Assembly: GCA_028284415.1 (NCBI GenBank)
Contig: JANQRU010000001.1
Span: forward strand, 62,001 to 126,000
DNA: 64,000 nt
From: Pyrinomonadaceae bacterium
GTDB lineage: Bacteria; Acidobacteriota; Blastocatellia; Pyrinomonadales; Pyrinomonadaceae
Direction: 5' to 3'
The notes under the pieces were generated by a model that saw only the letters and a list, made by a program, of their open reading frames with translations, was not told the DNA's origin and ran no database searches. The position numbers and the translations under genes are program-made. Positions 9,775 through 17,533 of this stretch are shown in pieces (positions within the stretch are counted from its first letter, which is position 1; every line of letters begins with the position of its first letter).

Positions 9775-9803
9775 AATGAGTGAACTTAAAAAACACACTC
9801 ATT
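9775..9803. repeat. Inverted repeat upstream of the ECF sigma gene
   Basis: An 8-bp perfect inverted repeat AATGAGTG / CACTCATT is separated by 13 bases, about 45 bases before the ECF sigma start. On the minus strand the far arm is followed after a few bases by GTTTTTTG, so it may be a weak terminator; it could also be an operator. Nothing decides between them. Confidence 0.4.
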
Positions 9804-9931
9804 ATATTAGACGTAAAAAATATGTAAATAGTCTAAAAAAGTAGGTAGTTTACTGATTTTAATTGATTGTCTATTTTGGTAAGTCTAAAGTTGAAGTTAA
9901 GTGTTATACATATTAAGAGTTCATAATGGTG

Positions 9932-10612
9932 CTAACTATCTGAGTTGATTATATTTATGTTTCTAACGTTAATGCCCCTATTTTTAAACAATTCATTTAA
10001 TTCATTTGCTTGTGAATTTACAATTTCACCAACCTTTTCTGAGTCAGTCACGAAATCTAAGCTTATTGTTTTATCTTTTTTTATTGATAGCTTTAAATTA
10101 AGACCTTCAAAAACAGAACGCTTTAGTATGATTTCAACTTCCTTACTATCCCCAACTTTTTGAGATCGAATTGTTGAAATTATTCGTTCCAAGTCAGTTA
10201 TATGCAAAATAGCTCGAGCATTTACTGATTTTAGTTCATAGTTTTGATTAGCCTGACTTAGCTGTGATTCACCCAAGTAATATTTGGCAAGTTCAGCTTC
10301 TTTTTCTTGATTGCTATCAATATGTTTCTTCAATTTTGTAAGTAATGTATCATCATTTTTAAGTGATGTTTCATCCAATACAGCTTTGTCAGATTCAAGA
10401 GGTTTATCCATCTGAACAGAATTTTCCATGGCTGACTTTGAGTTTTTTGATGATTCAAATTTTTTATCGAGTATTTCTGAAAAATCTTTTTTTCTCTTAT
10501 TTTTATCGGCAACTTCATTTTGGTTAGTGGATTTTTCAATAATTTTTGAGTGTTCTTTGTCGAAATCTTTCGTGTTGATTTTTTGATTTGTTTTTGAAAT
10601 CTCGATTGCCAT
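9932..10612 (-). CDS. sctP: T3SS needle-length ruler / FliK-like protein (SctP)
   Basis: Predicted secreted molecular ruler and substrate-specificity switch. The first 130 residues are Lys/Ser/Asn/Glu-rich and low in hydrophobics, as in ruler proteins. The last 75 residues have the FliK/YscP C-terminal (T3S4) pattern: VEIILKRSVFEGLNLKLSI, a short strand, then ANELNELFKNRGINVRNINI. A good Shine-Dalgarno (AGGAGAA) precedes the ATG, and a sigma-28-type promoter lies 24-51 bases upstream of it. No database search was possible; the call rests on C-terminal pattern, composition and island context. Confidence 0.68.
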   Translation of the reverse strand: MAIEISKTNQKINTKDFDKEHSKIIEKSTNQNEVADKNKRKKDFSEILDKKFESSKNSKSAMENSVQMDKPLESDKAVLDETSLKNDDTLLTKLKKHIDSNQEKEAELAKYYLGESQLSQANQNYELKSVNARAILHITDLERIISTIRSQKVGDSKEVEIILKRSVFEGLNLKLSIKKDKTISLDFVTDSEKVGEIVNSQANELNELFKNRGINVRNINIINSDS

Positions 10613-10635
10613 AATGCACTTCTCCTATATTTTAT

Positions 10636-10663
10636 TTATCGGCAAAAAATATGTTCTGTTGCC
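10636..10663 (-). promoter_or_regulatory. Sigma-28-type promoter P(sctP)
   Basis: Minus-strand sequence GGCAAC, then 15 bases, then CCGATAA, preceded by G to give the full GCCGATAA. The -35 differs at one base from the GGAAAC of the other five sites. The start codon is 24 bases beyond the -10. The -35 directly abuts the T-tract of the terminator of the upstream TPR gene. Confidence 0.72.
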
Positions 10664-10703
10664 AAAAAAAAATAGTTCGGATTGTGTTAATTCCGAACTA
10701 TTT
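10662..10703 (-). terminator. Rho-independent terminator of the TPR gene
   Basis: Minus strand: a 12-bp stem AAATAGTTCGGA / TCCGAACTATTT followed by a run of T, ending exactly where the sctP promoter -35 begins. It lies just past the stop of the upstream TPR gene. Confidence 0.87.
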
Positions 10704-10726
10704 AGAAAAAAGATATGAAATTAATG

Positions 10727-12136
10727 CTATTTAAGTTTCTCAGCAGCTTCTCTGACAAACTTTCTGGCTAAACTCACATTAATCTGATTACCTTTTGAGT
10801 CAAGTTTTAGAGCTTCTTCAAAAGCTTTTTTAGATCTTTCGTATTCTTTCGCGTTAAACAGAATGTCTCCTAACTTATAATAAGCCTTTGCCGAATTTGG
10901 AGATATATCTGTTGCTTTTACATAAGCTTCATAAGCACTAATATTTCTCTTAAGTTCTGCATATAAATCACCTAAAGCTATATAAACATCAGAGGTAGGG
11001 GCTTCATTTACAACACTTTCAAGCTCTTTGGAAGCATCATCCCATCGTTCTTCTTCCATGTATGATCTTGCCAGATCATATCTTACAGCCGGTGTATTAA
11101 ATCCGTTTTGAATTGCTAATTTATAGTATTTGATTGCATCTTTATGCTTTTTGTTAGCACTATAAATATCGCCAAGTTTTCGATGTGCAAGTGAAAATGC
11201 CGGATTTAGTTGTAATGTACGTTGAAAAGCAATTGTAGCATCAGAGATTTGTTTGTTAGATAGATATGCATTTCCTAAAGCATAATAAGGATAGGCGGAA
11301 TCAGGAATTATCTCAGAAGTTTTAACAAATGCCGCATATGCATTTTTGTAGTTGCCTTTAGAAAATTCTATCTGCCCTGAAGAAAACCATTTTTGAGCCT
11401 CAATCTGAACTGCAGTGAAATTTTTCAAACTATTAGTTTGTGCCTTTTCCAACACATATTCCCAATCTGTCAGTGTAACTGTTCCTGTTTTTAGCGGATC
11501 AACATACCTAGCCAAAATGTCGTTTACTTTGTCTGCGGCATCTACGGCATCTTTTAGCTCGTTGTTAAGATCTTCTTCAGCCGTTGAAGCAGCTTCTTTT
11601 TCAGGCTCTTCTTTGGGTTCTTCTTTTACTAATCTAAATTCAGTATTTTTTGAACTTACATTAATCAGCATAGATTTCAAAAGGACATCACCTTTGTCAT
11701 CTTTGACACTGACGATGTAATTACCTCTTAACATCCATTTCTCAAGTTGAGCAGTATCGTCGGTAGTTCCTAATTTTCTGTTACCAGTCCAAACCTCTTG
11801 TTTTGGAGCAGCAGTTTCAAAGGTAACTAAAACCGATCTGCTATTTCGTTTAGCAGTGTTTTTGCGAGTTCTTTTCGTGCTACGCTTTTTTGTCGAAGCA
11901 GGCTTAGATGCTGGTTTTTTTGTCGTCGATTTTTTAGGGGTGGATTTTTTTACATTTTTTTTCGGCGTTGCTTTTTTCTTTTTATTATTGTTTTTATATA
12001 CAGATTTTTCTAATTCAGAATCTTGTGAAAATGAACTGCTCACAAAAAATGGAATTATTGCGAGAGATAAAACAATGATTGCTAAATTTTTAAAAGAAAA
12101 TTCTCTTATATAGTTAACTATAAATGCCTGAATCAT
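10727..12136 (-). CDS. Exported TPR protein with basic linker
   Basis: A 469-residue protein with an N-terminal hydrophobic export segment (about 18-37, ending SSSFSQ) and a long Lys/Thr/Ser/Pro-rich basic linker (about 50-100). A beta-rich segment resembling a PEGA-type fold follows (about 100-165), then an acidic region. At least six tetratricopeptide repeats (about 240-460) include AYPYYALGNAYLSNKQ and SAKAYYKLGDILFNAKEY. GGAGGT precedes the ATG. It lies in the T3SS island between the FGE-like gene and sctP, so it may act as a periplasmic scaffold or pilot protein; that role is inference only. Confidence 0.6.
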   Translation of the reverse strand: MIQAFIVNYIREFSFKNLAIIVLSLAIIPFFVSSSFSQDSELEKSVYKNNNKKKKATPKKNVKKSTPKKSTTKKPASKPASTKKRSTKRTRKNTAKRNSRSVLVTFETAAPKQEVWTGNRKLGTTDDTAQLEKWMLRGNYIVSVKDDKGDVLLKSMLINVSSKNTEFRLVKEEPKEEPEKEAASTAEEDLNNELKDAVDAADKVNDILARYVDPLKTGTVTLTDWEYVLEKAQTNSLKNFTAVQIEAQKWFSSGQIEFSKGNYKNAYAAFVKTSEIIPDSAYPYYALGNAYLSNKQISDATIAFQRTLQLNPAFSLAHRKLGDIYSANKKHKDAIKYYKLAIQNGFNTPAVRYDLARSYMEEERWDDASKELESVVNEAPTSDVYIALGDLYAELKRNISAYEAYVKATDISPNSAKAYYKLGDILFNAKEYERSKKAFEEALKLDSKGNQINVSLARKFVREAAEKLK

Positions 12137-12172
12137 CGAAGCTGACCTCCTAAAGTATATGAATACTTATCT

Positions 12173-13180
12173 TCAATTAGAGTCATTTTTAGAACTTAAC
12201 CCAGTTTTTCTTATGGATTTAGATTTAATTATAACATATCTAAATCCCAAAGACTTATTTCTAATAGTCTGAGGGATTTCTGCTCTAGTTTGAACAGTTA
12301 ATTTTTCTTTTGGCTCATTGTATGAACCACCTTTTGCGATTCTTAATTTTTTACCTTCTTGAAGTGCTTTTTTTGCACTCTTTCCTTTAACTTCGTCTAA
12401 GGTGATTTTTTCAGCAGTCCACTCCCAAACATTACCAACCATATCAAAAGCACCAAATGGTGATTTGTTAAGCTCATAACTTTTTACTGCTTTTAGTTTT
12501 CCTTTTGTTTTTTTGCTTGCGGCGGCTTCATCATTCCAATCATTTCCCCAAGGATACTTGAATTTTTTAATTCCACCAGCTGCCAATTCCCATTCCGCTT
12601 CTGTTGGCAAACGAACTTCGTAACCATATTTTTTACTGAGCCATTCACAGTATTTTTTTGCATCTGTCCATGAAACATTGGTAACTGGAAGATCATCCTG
12701 ACCTTCTGGAAAAGAATTGTCTTTCCATCCTTTTGGTGCAAGATAACCCGTGTCTTTAACAAAATCGAAATACTCAGAATTCGTTACTTCAGTTTCTGAT
12801 ATATAGAAGTTTTCAATAAAACTGCGCTCAATCGGACGATTGGTGTTACCTCCGCCAATCGCAAATTCACCTCCAGCGACTTCTAGGATACCTTCAATTT
12901 CCTCTGTGATCTCAACTTTGGTTTCCTTTGGTAACGCATTTTTGGGTGAATCTTTTTTAGCTTCTTCCTTTTTAGGCTCAGGAGTTGTACTGGTTCCGAT
13001 TTTAGTAAAAATACTCCCAAATCTATTTTGATCATTCGAAGCTGAACCAAATATTGACCATGCTCCAAAGCCAAGAGCCGTAGCTATTGTAAAACAGACA
13101 ATTCCGGCAATGAACAAAGGCAAAACTCTTGATTCATTGTTTCTTGAATCGCTTGAACTGGAGGGAACTTTATTCGACAT
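12173..13180 (-). CDS. Membrane-anchored FGE/SUMF1-like domain protein
   Basis: One N-terminal transmembrane helix (about 22-46) and a Lys/Glu-rich linker lead to a formylglycine-generating-enzyme-like domain from about residue 100: FYISETEVTNSEYFDFV, LPVTNVSWTDAKKYCEWLS, RLPTEAEWELAAGG, PFGAFDMVGNVWEWT, GGSY and a terminal GFRYV. The paired cysteines that catalyse oxidation in true FGE are not evident, so it is probably a structural or ligand-binding FGE-fold domain, as in many bacterial anchored proteins. It lies in tandem with sctO and a TPR gene inside the T3SS island; a link to secretion is inferred from position. Confidence 0.75.
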   Translation of the reverse strand: MSNKVPSSSSDSRNNESRVLPLFIAGIVCFTIATALGFGAWSIFGSASNDQNRFGSIFTKIGTSTTPEPKKEEAKKDSPKNALPKETKVEITEEIEGILEVAGGEFAIGGGNTNRPIERSFIENFYISETEVTNSEYFDFVKDTGYLAPKGWKDNSFPEGQDDLPVTNVSWTDAKKYCEWLSKKYGYEVRLPTEAEWELAAGGIKKFKYPWGNDWNDEAAASKKTKGKLKAVKSYELNKSPFGAFDMVGNVWEWTAEKITLDEVKGKSAKKALQEGKKLRIAKGGSYNEPKEKLTVQTRAEIPQTIRNKSLGFRYVIIKSKSIRKTGLSSKNDSN

Positions 13181-13286
13181 TTTGTTATCAGATTATTGGG
13201 AAAAAGATACTGTTCACTTTCATAAAAAAGTGTCTTGAAAAATAAATAAAAAACTTAAAAAACTTAAAGTTTAGTTATTGAAATTA

Positions 13287-13778
13287 TTATAGCTTATCTG
13301 AACGCTGGTGCAAGATAGAACCGATTTCATCGCTTAGTTTTTGTTCTTTCTTGTTTTCTGTTAATTTTTCAGTTTCTTGCCACTGTTCTTTATGTTTTTC
13401 TATTACTTGAACTTCTTTCGACGCAAGAATCAAATTTTCCGTTGCTTTTTCAACTTCTTTTTCTGCTTCAATAACAATATTTTTTTGTTGCTCAACAGCT
13501 AGAATTAAACCTTCTTCTGTTTCCTGCAAATCTTTTATGTAGTTTTTGTGCGAAATTATCCTCTGGGCTTCGACACCTTTAGAAAATTCAACTTGCATAA
13601 ACTCATTAGCTTGACGAATTGTTTCTATGCATTCTTTTAAAATCATTATTCTACGTTCAAGCTCCTGCTCTTCTTCAAGGAGTTTTTGCCTGCAAACCGC
13701 TAAATAGGATGCTGCTTCGTCCTTATTTTTTTGACGAACATTTAATACAGTTTCCAAGCGGTATTTTTTCTTCTTCAT
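13287..13778 (-). CDS. sctO: T3SS stalk protein, SctO/FliJ-like
   Basis: A 163-residue, almost wholly coiled-coil protein starting MKKKKYRLETVLNVRQKNKDEA, the typical basic start of FliJ/YscO (F/Y-x-L-x-x-V-L-x-h-R). Heptad-rich Glu/Gln/Lys helices continue to the end. FliJ/SctO is the stalk in the centre of the SctN hexamer and also escorts chaperones. It is divergent from the FliA-like sigma gene. Size, start and context fit; sequence in this family is poorly conserved, so the confidence is moderate. Confidence 0.72.
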   Translation of the reverse strand: MKKKKYRLETVLNVRQKNKDEAASYLAVCRQKLLEEEQELERRIMILKECIETIRQANEFMQVEFSKGVEAQRIISHKNYIKDLQETEEGLILAVEQQKNIVIEAEKEVEKATENLILASKEVQVIEKHKEQWQETEKLTENKKEQKLSDEIGSILHQRSDKL

Positions 13779-13946
13779 AAAGAGTATCTAATTCTAACAT
13801 TTGTATTAAGTAAAGCGATATATTGATTGTATTTTAATAAAGCTAACCTAATAAAAAATTCTGCTAAATAATAAGACATTCCTTGCAAAATACTTTATGA
13901 TAAGGTACGTATAAAAAATTGATATTAACGAGAGAGATTATCTAAA

Positions 13947-14666
13947 TTGGCGGAGTTTCAGAAAAGACAGTTAAAGAAAGAAGCTTTTGTTGACCGGGAA
14001 GAGCTGGTTGAAAAATACCGTTATTACGTTTATTCGATCGTAAAAAAAGTTCGGGCGACATTGCCTAAATATATTGATTTTGAAGAGTTGGTTAGCTACG
14101 GAATGATCGGTCTTATGGAAGCAGCTGATCGGTTTGATCCAGTTCGGGGGGTATCATTCACAACTTTTTCTTACTATCGTATTCGTGGAGCTATTTTCGA
14201 TGGATTAAGACAGATGGGCGTTCTCATGCGATCGCCTCAAGGTAAGTGGGTACAAAGGGAAGCTAACATAAATGACCTGACCCAAACTGCCATGGGTGAC
14301 TCAGATTCAAAACAGTCGGTTGATGACGAAATAAAAGAAGTTGGCAGATTAGTTGATAAACTAATTCCAGCTTATTTACTATCTCTTAGCGATGAGAATG
14401 CTCCTGAAATAGCTGACAATACTGAGTTGCCGAGTGAGTTATTGGAATTAGATGATTTGGTTTTGTTAGTTAGAGACGAAGTTAATAAACTTTCTGACAA
14501 AGAGAAAAAATTGATTGAAAAACTATATTTCAAACAAATCACTACAACCCAACTTGCAAAAGACATGGGAATTTCAAAATCTTGGGTTTCCAGACTTCAT
14601 GCTAAAGCCGTCAGCAATCTGAGAGACCGTTTAATTAAGATTGGTGTGATTCCCCCACCAGATTAG
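13947..14666 (+). CDS. FliA/WhiG-type (sigma-28) sigma factor
   Basis: Alternative sigma factor of the FliA/WhiG/SigD class, 239 residues. Region 2 reads LPKYIDFEELVSYGMIGLMEAADRFDP (shown in pieces: FEELVSYGMIGLMEA, then ADRFDP) and FTTFSYYRIRGAIFDGLRQ. Region 3 follows, and region 4 has LSDKEKKLIEKLYFK with the helix-turn-helix TQLAKDMGISKSWVSRLHAKA. The start is TTG at 13947 with GAGAGAG upstream. It is embedded in the T3SS island. Six GGAAAC-N15-CCGATAA-type sites nearby match sigma-28 spacing and are its probable targets. No FlgM-like anti-sigma gene is recognised. Confidence 0.93.
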   Translation: MAEFQKRQLKKEAFVDREELVEKYRYYVYSIVKKVRATLPKYIDFEELVSYGMIGLMEAADRFDPVRGVSFTTFSYYRIRGAIFDGLRQMGVLMRSPQGKWVQREANINDLTQTAMGDSDSKQSVDDEIKEVGRLVDKLIPAYLLSLSDENAPEIADNTELPSELLELDDLVLLVRDEVNKLSDKEKKLIEKLYFKQITTTQLAKDMGISKSWVSRLHAKAVSNLRDRLIKIGVIPPPD

Positions 14667-14689
14667 TATTTGTTCAGAATCTGTGAATG

Positions 14690-14724
14690 AAAAAGTTTCC
14701 TATATGTTGTAGGAAACTTTTTTT
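14690..14724 (+). terminator. Terminator of the FliA-like sigma gene
   Basis: A 12-bp stem AAAAAGTTTCCT / AGGAAACTTTTT with a 9-base loop and T-tract, 24 bases past the sigma gene stop. Its 3' arm contains the GGAAAC -35 element of the next gene's promoter. Confidence 0.9.
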
Positions 14725-14739
14725 ATGTTTAACGGATAA
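14712..14739 (+). promoter_or_regulatory. Sigma-28-type promoter P(DUF1521)
   Basis: GGAAAC, 15 bases, CGGATAA (one base different from CCGATAA). The start codon of the DUF1521 gene lies 50 bases beyond the -10. The -35 is part of the preceding terminator stem, so transcription from upstream and initiation here use the same bases. Confidence 0.66.
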
Positions 14740-14789
14740 TTTTTACAGAACAAAAAATACACCAAAACTATCTCGGAGGATTATTTGGA

Positions 14790-15800
14790 ATGTCAATCAA
14801 TTTTAATCAAGTGAATGTTTACAATTTTAATGGTTCAGTCCCTTCTTTCGCCCCACCAATGAATCAAGCAAATCAAGTACGAGATATTTTAGCTGATTTG
14901 TTTCAAAGCTTTGCTGATTTGTTCAATTCGATGGGTTCCAATCAATTTAACAATTCTTCAAACATTCCAAGTTGCGGTTGCACATCACCACCCAATTTTA
15001 CTGAGAGTTCACACCCGTCAGGAAGTTTAAAGACAGATGGAAATGTAGTTACTACTCCCGGAGGGTATCAGATTGAACCCTTGAGTAAATTTGAATGGAA
15101 GATTACCGGACCAGACGGGAAAACCACGAGAGTTTGGGGGGATCCACACGTTGCGGAGGGGGATGGTGGAAAATGGGACTTTAAAAGAAACTCGACATTT
15201 GTTTTGGGTGATGGCACAAGAATAAATGTTACAACAGCCCCTTGGAAGAATGGAAAAATGACAGTTACTTCGCAATTAGAAATAATCAGTGGAAATGATC
15301 GTGTGATGGTAACAGATATTGATAAAGGCAGAGGAAAAATTGGACAGGTTACACAAGATGGGTATCAACACGTGAATAGTTTTGGTGGTAACGATGTGTT
15401 TGTTATGGGCAGAGAAAGTGATGATTGGTCACATCAAGGCAGAGAAATCATTGGTAGTAATAATGGTGGTGAATCATTCAAGCTTGGTAACTATTTAGCT
15501 GCAGGAAATACAAATGCTCTTACAACTAACAGCAATAAATTTATGAATGCTAGTGATATGATTTTACGATTTGTTGAGGAATTAATTGGAGGTTGGCAAG
15601 ATAACTGGCGTCCAAACAATTTTGGTTCAAACCCATATACAAACGATCTCTTTAACCGCCCTTCATATGATCGTACTCAACATCAAGAGCAAATGAGAGA
15701 TGTGTTCAGAGCATTATCGAATATGTTCGATGCTCTAGCCAGACTAGCGAGCTTGAATGACACAGTGTTTGCAATGCGAAATAGAACTGCCTTTGTTTAA
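14790..15800 (+). CDS. DUF1521/MIIA-domain self-cleaving T3SS effector candidate
   Basis: A 336-residue protein. Residues about 85-250 form a DUF1521 domain, the metal-ion-inducible autocleavage (MIIA) domain known from Bradyrhizobium type III effectors NopE1/NopE2. The diagnostic VWGDPH is at 115-120; in NopE1 calcium triggers cleavage between Asp and Pro of GDPH, so D118-P119 is the predicted site. The following EGDGGKWDF and DGTRINV match the family's acidic metal-binding strands. The Asn/Ser-rich, hydrophilic N-terminus fits a secretion signal, and the C-terminus ends in an amphipathic helix. GGAGG precedes the ATG. A TPR chaperone gene follows at once. Confidence 0.82.
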   Translation: MSINFNQVNVYNFNGSVPSFAPPMNQANQVRDILADLFQSFADLFNSMGSNQFNNSSNIPSCGCTSPPNFTESSHPSGSLKTDGNVVTTPGGYQIEPLSKFEWKITGPDGKTTRVWGDPHVAEGDGGKWDFKRNSTFVLGDGTRINVTTAPWKNGKMTVTSQLEIISGNDRVMVTDIDKGRGKIGQVTQDGYQHVNSFGGNDVFVMGRESDDWSHQGREIIGSNNGGESFKLGNYLAAGNTNALTTNSNKFMNASDMILRFVEELIGGWQDNWRPNNFGSNPYTNDLFNRPSYDRTQHQEQMRDVFRALSNMFDALARLASLNDTVFAMRNRTAFV

Positions 15801-15847
15801 ATTAATAATTAGATTTGAGTGATGTTAAATACCAAAAAGATAAAAAG

Positions 15848-16363
15848 ATGAATTCAAGTAAAGAACATAAACCAAGAATTAAAACTTCTAATGAAGAAAA
15901 AGAACAGTTGATACTGGGAACAACAACTGTTGCTGAATATGTTGGATTAAGCAAGGAGCAAATGTATGCAATTGCTAATCAAGGTTATTCATTAATCCAA
16001 CAAGGGTGTTTACAAGAGGCAAAAAAAATCTACAAAGGTTTGGTTGCAGCAGATCCTTACGATAGTGTTTTCCATTGTCAACTAGGTGGAATTTATTTTC
16101 AGCTCAAAGATATAGATAATGCATTTCGTGAGTACGATGCTGCCATTAGATTTAATCTTTCAAATGTTGATGCTTTAGCCGGTAGAGGCGAGATTTACTT
16201 AATGAAAGGTAAATTTGAGGATGGCATAGCCGATTTAAGAAAAGCTCTGGAAAATGACCCAAATGCTGAAAAACAATCTACTATACGAGCTAGAGCATTA
16301 TTATTCTCACTTATGCAGAATACTCAAGACGATACTGTTGATTCAAAAACAAATATAAATTAA
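15848..16363 (+). CDS. SycD/LcrH-like TPR chaperone
   Basis: A small TPR protein. Residues about 35-150 hold three tetratricopeptide repeats (AIANQGYSLIQQGCLQEAKKIY; VFHCQLGGIYFQLKDIDNAFREY; ALAGRGEIYLMKGKFEDGI, each of one repeat), the size and layout of class II T3SS chaperones (SycD/LcrH). The stretch before the repeats (TVAEYVGLSKEQM) also matches how such chaperones begin. It lies directly after the DUF1521 effector gene, its probable client. ATG at 15848 is preferred; an in-frame TTG at 15815 is possible. Confidence 0.7.
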   Translation: MNSSKEHKPRIKTSNEEKEQLILGTTTVAEYVGLSKEQMYAIANQGYSLIQQGCLQEAKKIYKGLVAADPYDSVFHCQLGGIYFQLKDIDNAFREYDAAIRFNLSNVDALAGRGEIYLMKGKFEDGIADLRKALENDPNAEKQSTIRARALLFSLMQNTQDDTVDSKTNIN

Positions 16364-16380
16364 GAATCAAAAAAATTAAG

Positions 16381-16479
16381 TTTGCCACCGAAAAAGAATA
16401 GAAAACTGAGGGAAAAGTCATTTTGGGGTATATGTTGTTAACCTTTTGCTTTCTGCTAAAAAACTTTTTTGGTGGCAAA
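16381..16479. repeat. Long-stem, large-loop inverted repeat between convergent genes
   Basis: Arms 16381-16396 (TTTGCCACCGAAAAAG) and 16464-16479 (CTTTTTTGGTGGCAAA) pair over 16 bp with one mismatch and enclose 67 bases. It fills the space between two convergent TPR genes, so a bidirectional terminator is the simplest reading, although the loop is far larger than usual. Confidence 0.6.
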
Positions 16480-16485
16480 AAATAT

Positions 16486-16884
16486 TTAATTGACTATTAA
16501 ATCAACTGATTCTATGAGATTTTCAGCTGTTTTTGCGTAATTAGAGTCCGGATCATTCTCAATAATTTTTTTTAATTCTACAAATGCCTCATCCTTTTTG
16601 TTTTTAAAGAGCAGAGCCTCCGCATAATGTAAACGGGCGTAATCGCTTTTAGGGTATCTATCTGAAGCCTCTTTGCAGGTTTTAAGGGCAAAATCAAAAT
16701 CCTTTTTATGTAAAAAAACTGTCCCCAACCCAACTTCAGGAACTTCTGAATGTTCCATTAATTCAATGCACCCTTTGAAGACTTTTTCAGCCGCATCGAA
16801 TTTTCCAGCATCCCGAAGAATAAATCCAGTCTCAAGCATTACCTTTAATTCATCTGTTGAAATATTTATTTGATTGTTAAGCAT
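16486..16884 (-). CDS. TPR protein, likely T3SS chaperone
   Basis: A 132-residue TPR protein with about three repeats (VMLETGFILRDAGKFDAAEKVF; VGLGTVFLHKKDFDFALKTC; ARLHYAEALLFKNKKDEAFVEL). Short length and simple repeat architecture match the other SycD-like chaperones in the island. It follows the Gly/Gln-rich secreted-protein candidate at 16953, but a terminator lies between them, so expression would need read-through or its own promoter. Client unknown. Confidence 0.62.
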   Translation of the reverse strand: MLNNQINISTDELKVMLETGFILRDAGKFDAAEKVFKGCIELMEHSEVPEVGLGTVFLHKKDFDFALKTCKEASDRYPKSDYARLHYAEALLFKNKKDEAFVELKKIIENDPDSNYAKTAENLIESVDLIVN

Positions 16885-16892
16885 AATAAAAA

Positions 16893-16925
16893 GCCAAAGT
16901 TTTTAATGATTATAAAAATTTTGGC
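16893..16925 (-). terminator. Terminator between the 16953 gene and the TPR gene
   Basis: Minus strand: GCCAAAATTTTTA / TTAAAAACTTTGGC, a 13-14-bp stem with one bulge, followed by TTTTTATT. It may attenuate rather than fully stop transcription into the TPR gene just downstream. Confidence 0.7.
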
Positions 16926-16952
16926 TCAAAAAAATAAATTAAGAATAGAATT

Positions 16953-17417
16953 TTACGATTTAATATTGTTTACTGCAGTCATTTCGCTATCGTGTCTTGT
17001 TTTCAATAGATTCGAAATTGTTGAAAACTCTTGTGATTGTTGAGCGACTTTTGTTTGCATCGAAATCAGCTGAAAAGATTGTTTTTGTTGTTGTTGCATC
17101 ATCGTTTGTTGCTGCTGTTGCTGCATCATATTGGCAACGGTATTGTATCTTCGCATTTGTTCAAATTGCCTCTGTTGTTCTAACAAAGGACCATAAGAAC
17201 CGAAGGGCGAACCGCCTCCACCGATTAAACTCCCAATCATTGTGCCAACACCCGGGGCTATTATGTTCGCCGCTCCGCCAGCAATACCACCTAGAACTTT
17301 TAAGAATTTGTTTGGCTTTTTCTCTTTTTGAGTAATAACTTGTTCGGTAATTGTGGGCGGCATTGAAGGTAATTTCGGTAAGCCTGCCGGCGTTGTCATT
17401 GGATCTCCATTTGGCAT
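16953..17417 (-). CDS. Gly- and Gln-rich T3SS substrate candidate
   Basis: A 154-residue protein of unknown family. It has a Pro/Thr-rich start, a hydrophobic glycine-rich segment (about 40-72: VLGGIAGGAANIIAPGVGTM then IGSLIGGGG) that could insert in a membrane, a Gln/Met-rich coiled region (about 80-130), and a C-terminal helix. The last 22 residues resemble those of the 71-residue protein at 39540: both have S-x-x-x-x-K-x-x-H-D-x-x-M-x-x-x-x-N-x-K. It has its own sigma-28-type promoter. It may be a translocator or a needle-related protein; there is no recognised domain. Confidence 0.6.
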   Translation of the reverse strand: MPNGDPMTTPAGLPKLPSMPPTITEQVITQKEKKPNKFLKVLGGIAGGAANIIAPGVGTMIGSLIGGGGSPFGSYGPLLEQQRQFEQMRRYNTVANMMQQQQQQTMMQQQQKQSFQLISMQTKVAQQSQEFSTISNLLKTRHDSEMTAVNNIKS

Positions 17418-17497
17418 AGTTCTAACCTCTCTGAAATTAAAATTTAGCTTTCAGAAACTTCCTGAATGCAAGATAGAATTTTGGTAATTCAATCTAA

Positions 17498-17525
17498 TTA
17501 TCGGTAGGTTTTGCAAAATGTTTCC
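17498..17525 (-). promoter_or_regulatory. Sigma-28-type promoter P(16953)
   Basis: Minus strand GGAAAC, 15 bases, CCGATAA, about 80 bases before the start codon. A perfect match to the island consensus, including the following AT. The -35 begins 8 bases after the stop codon of the 17534 gene. Confidence 0.78.
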
Positions 17526-17533
17526 TAATTTTT

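Noticed and set aside
12173..13180. FGE-like gene as an active sulfatase-maturating enzyme
   Set aside because: The paired active-site cysteines are not seen and no sulfatase gene is nearby; a structural FGE-fold domain is more likely.
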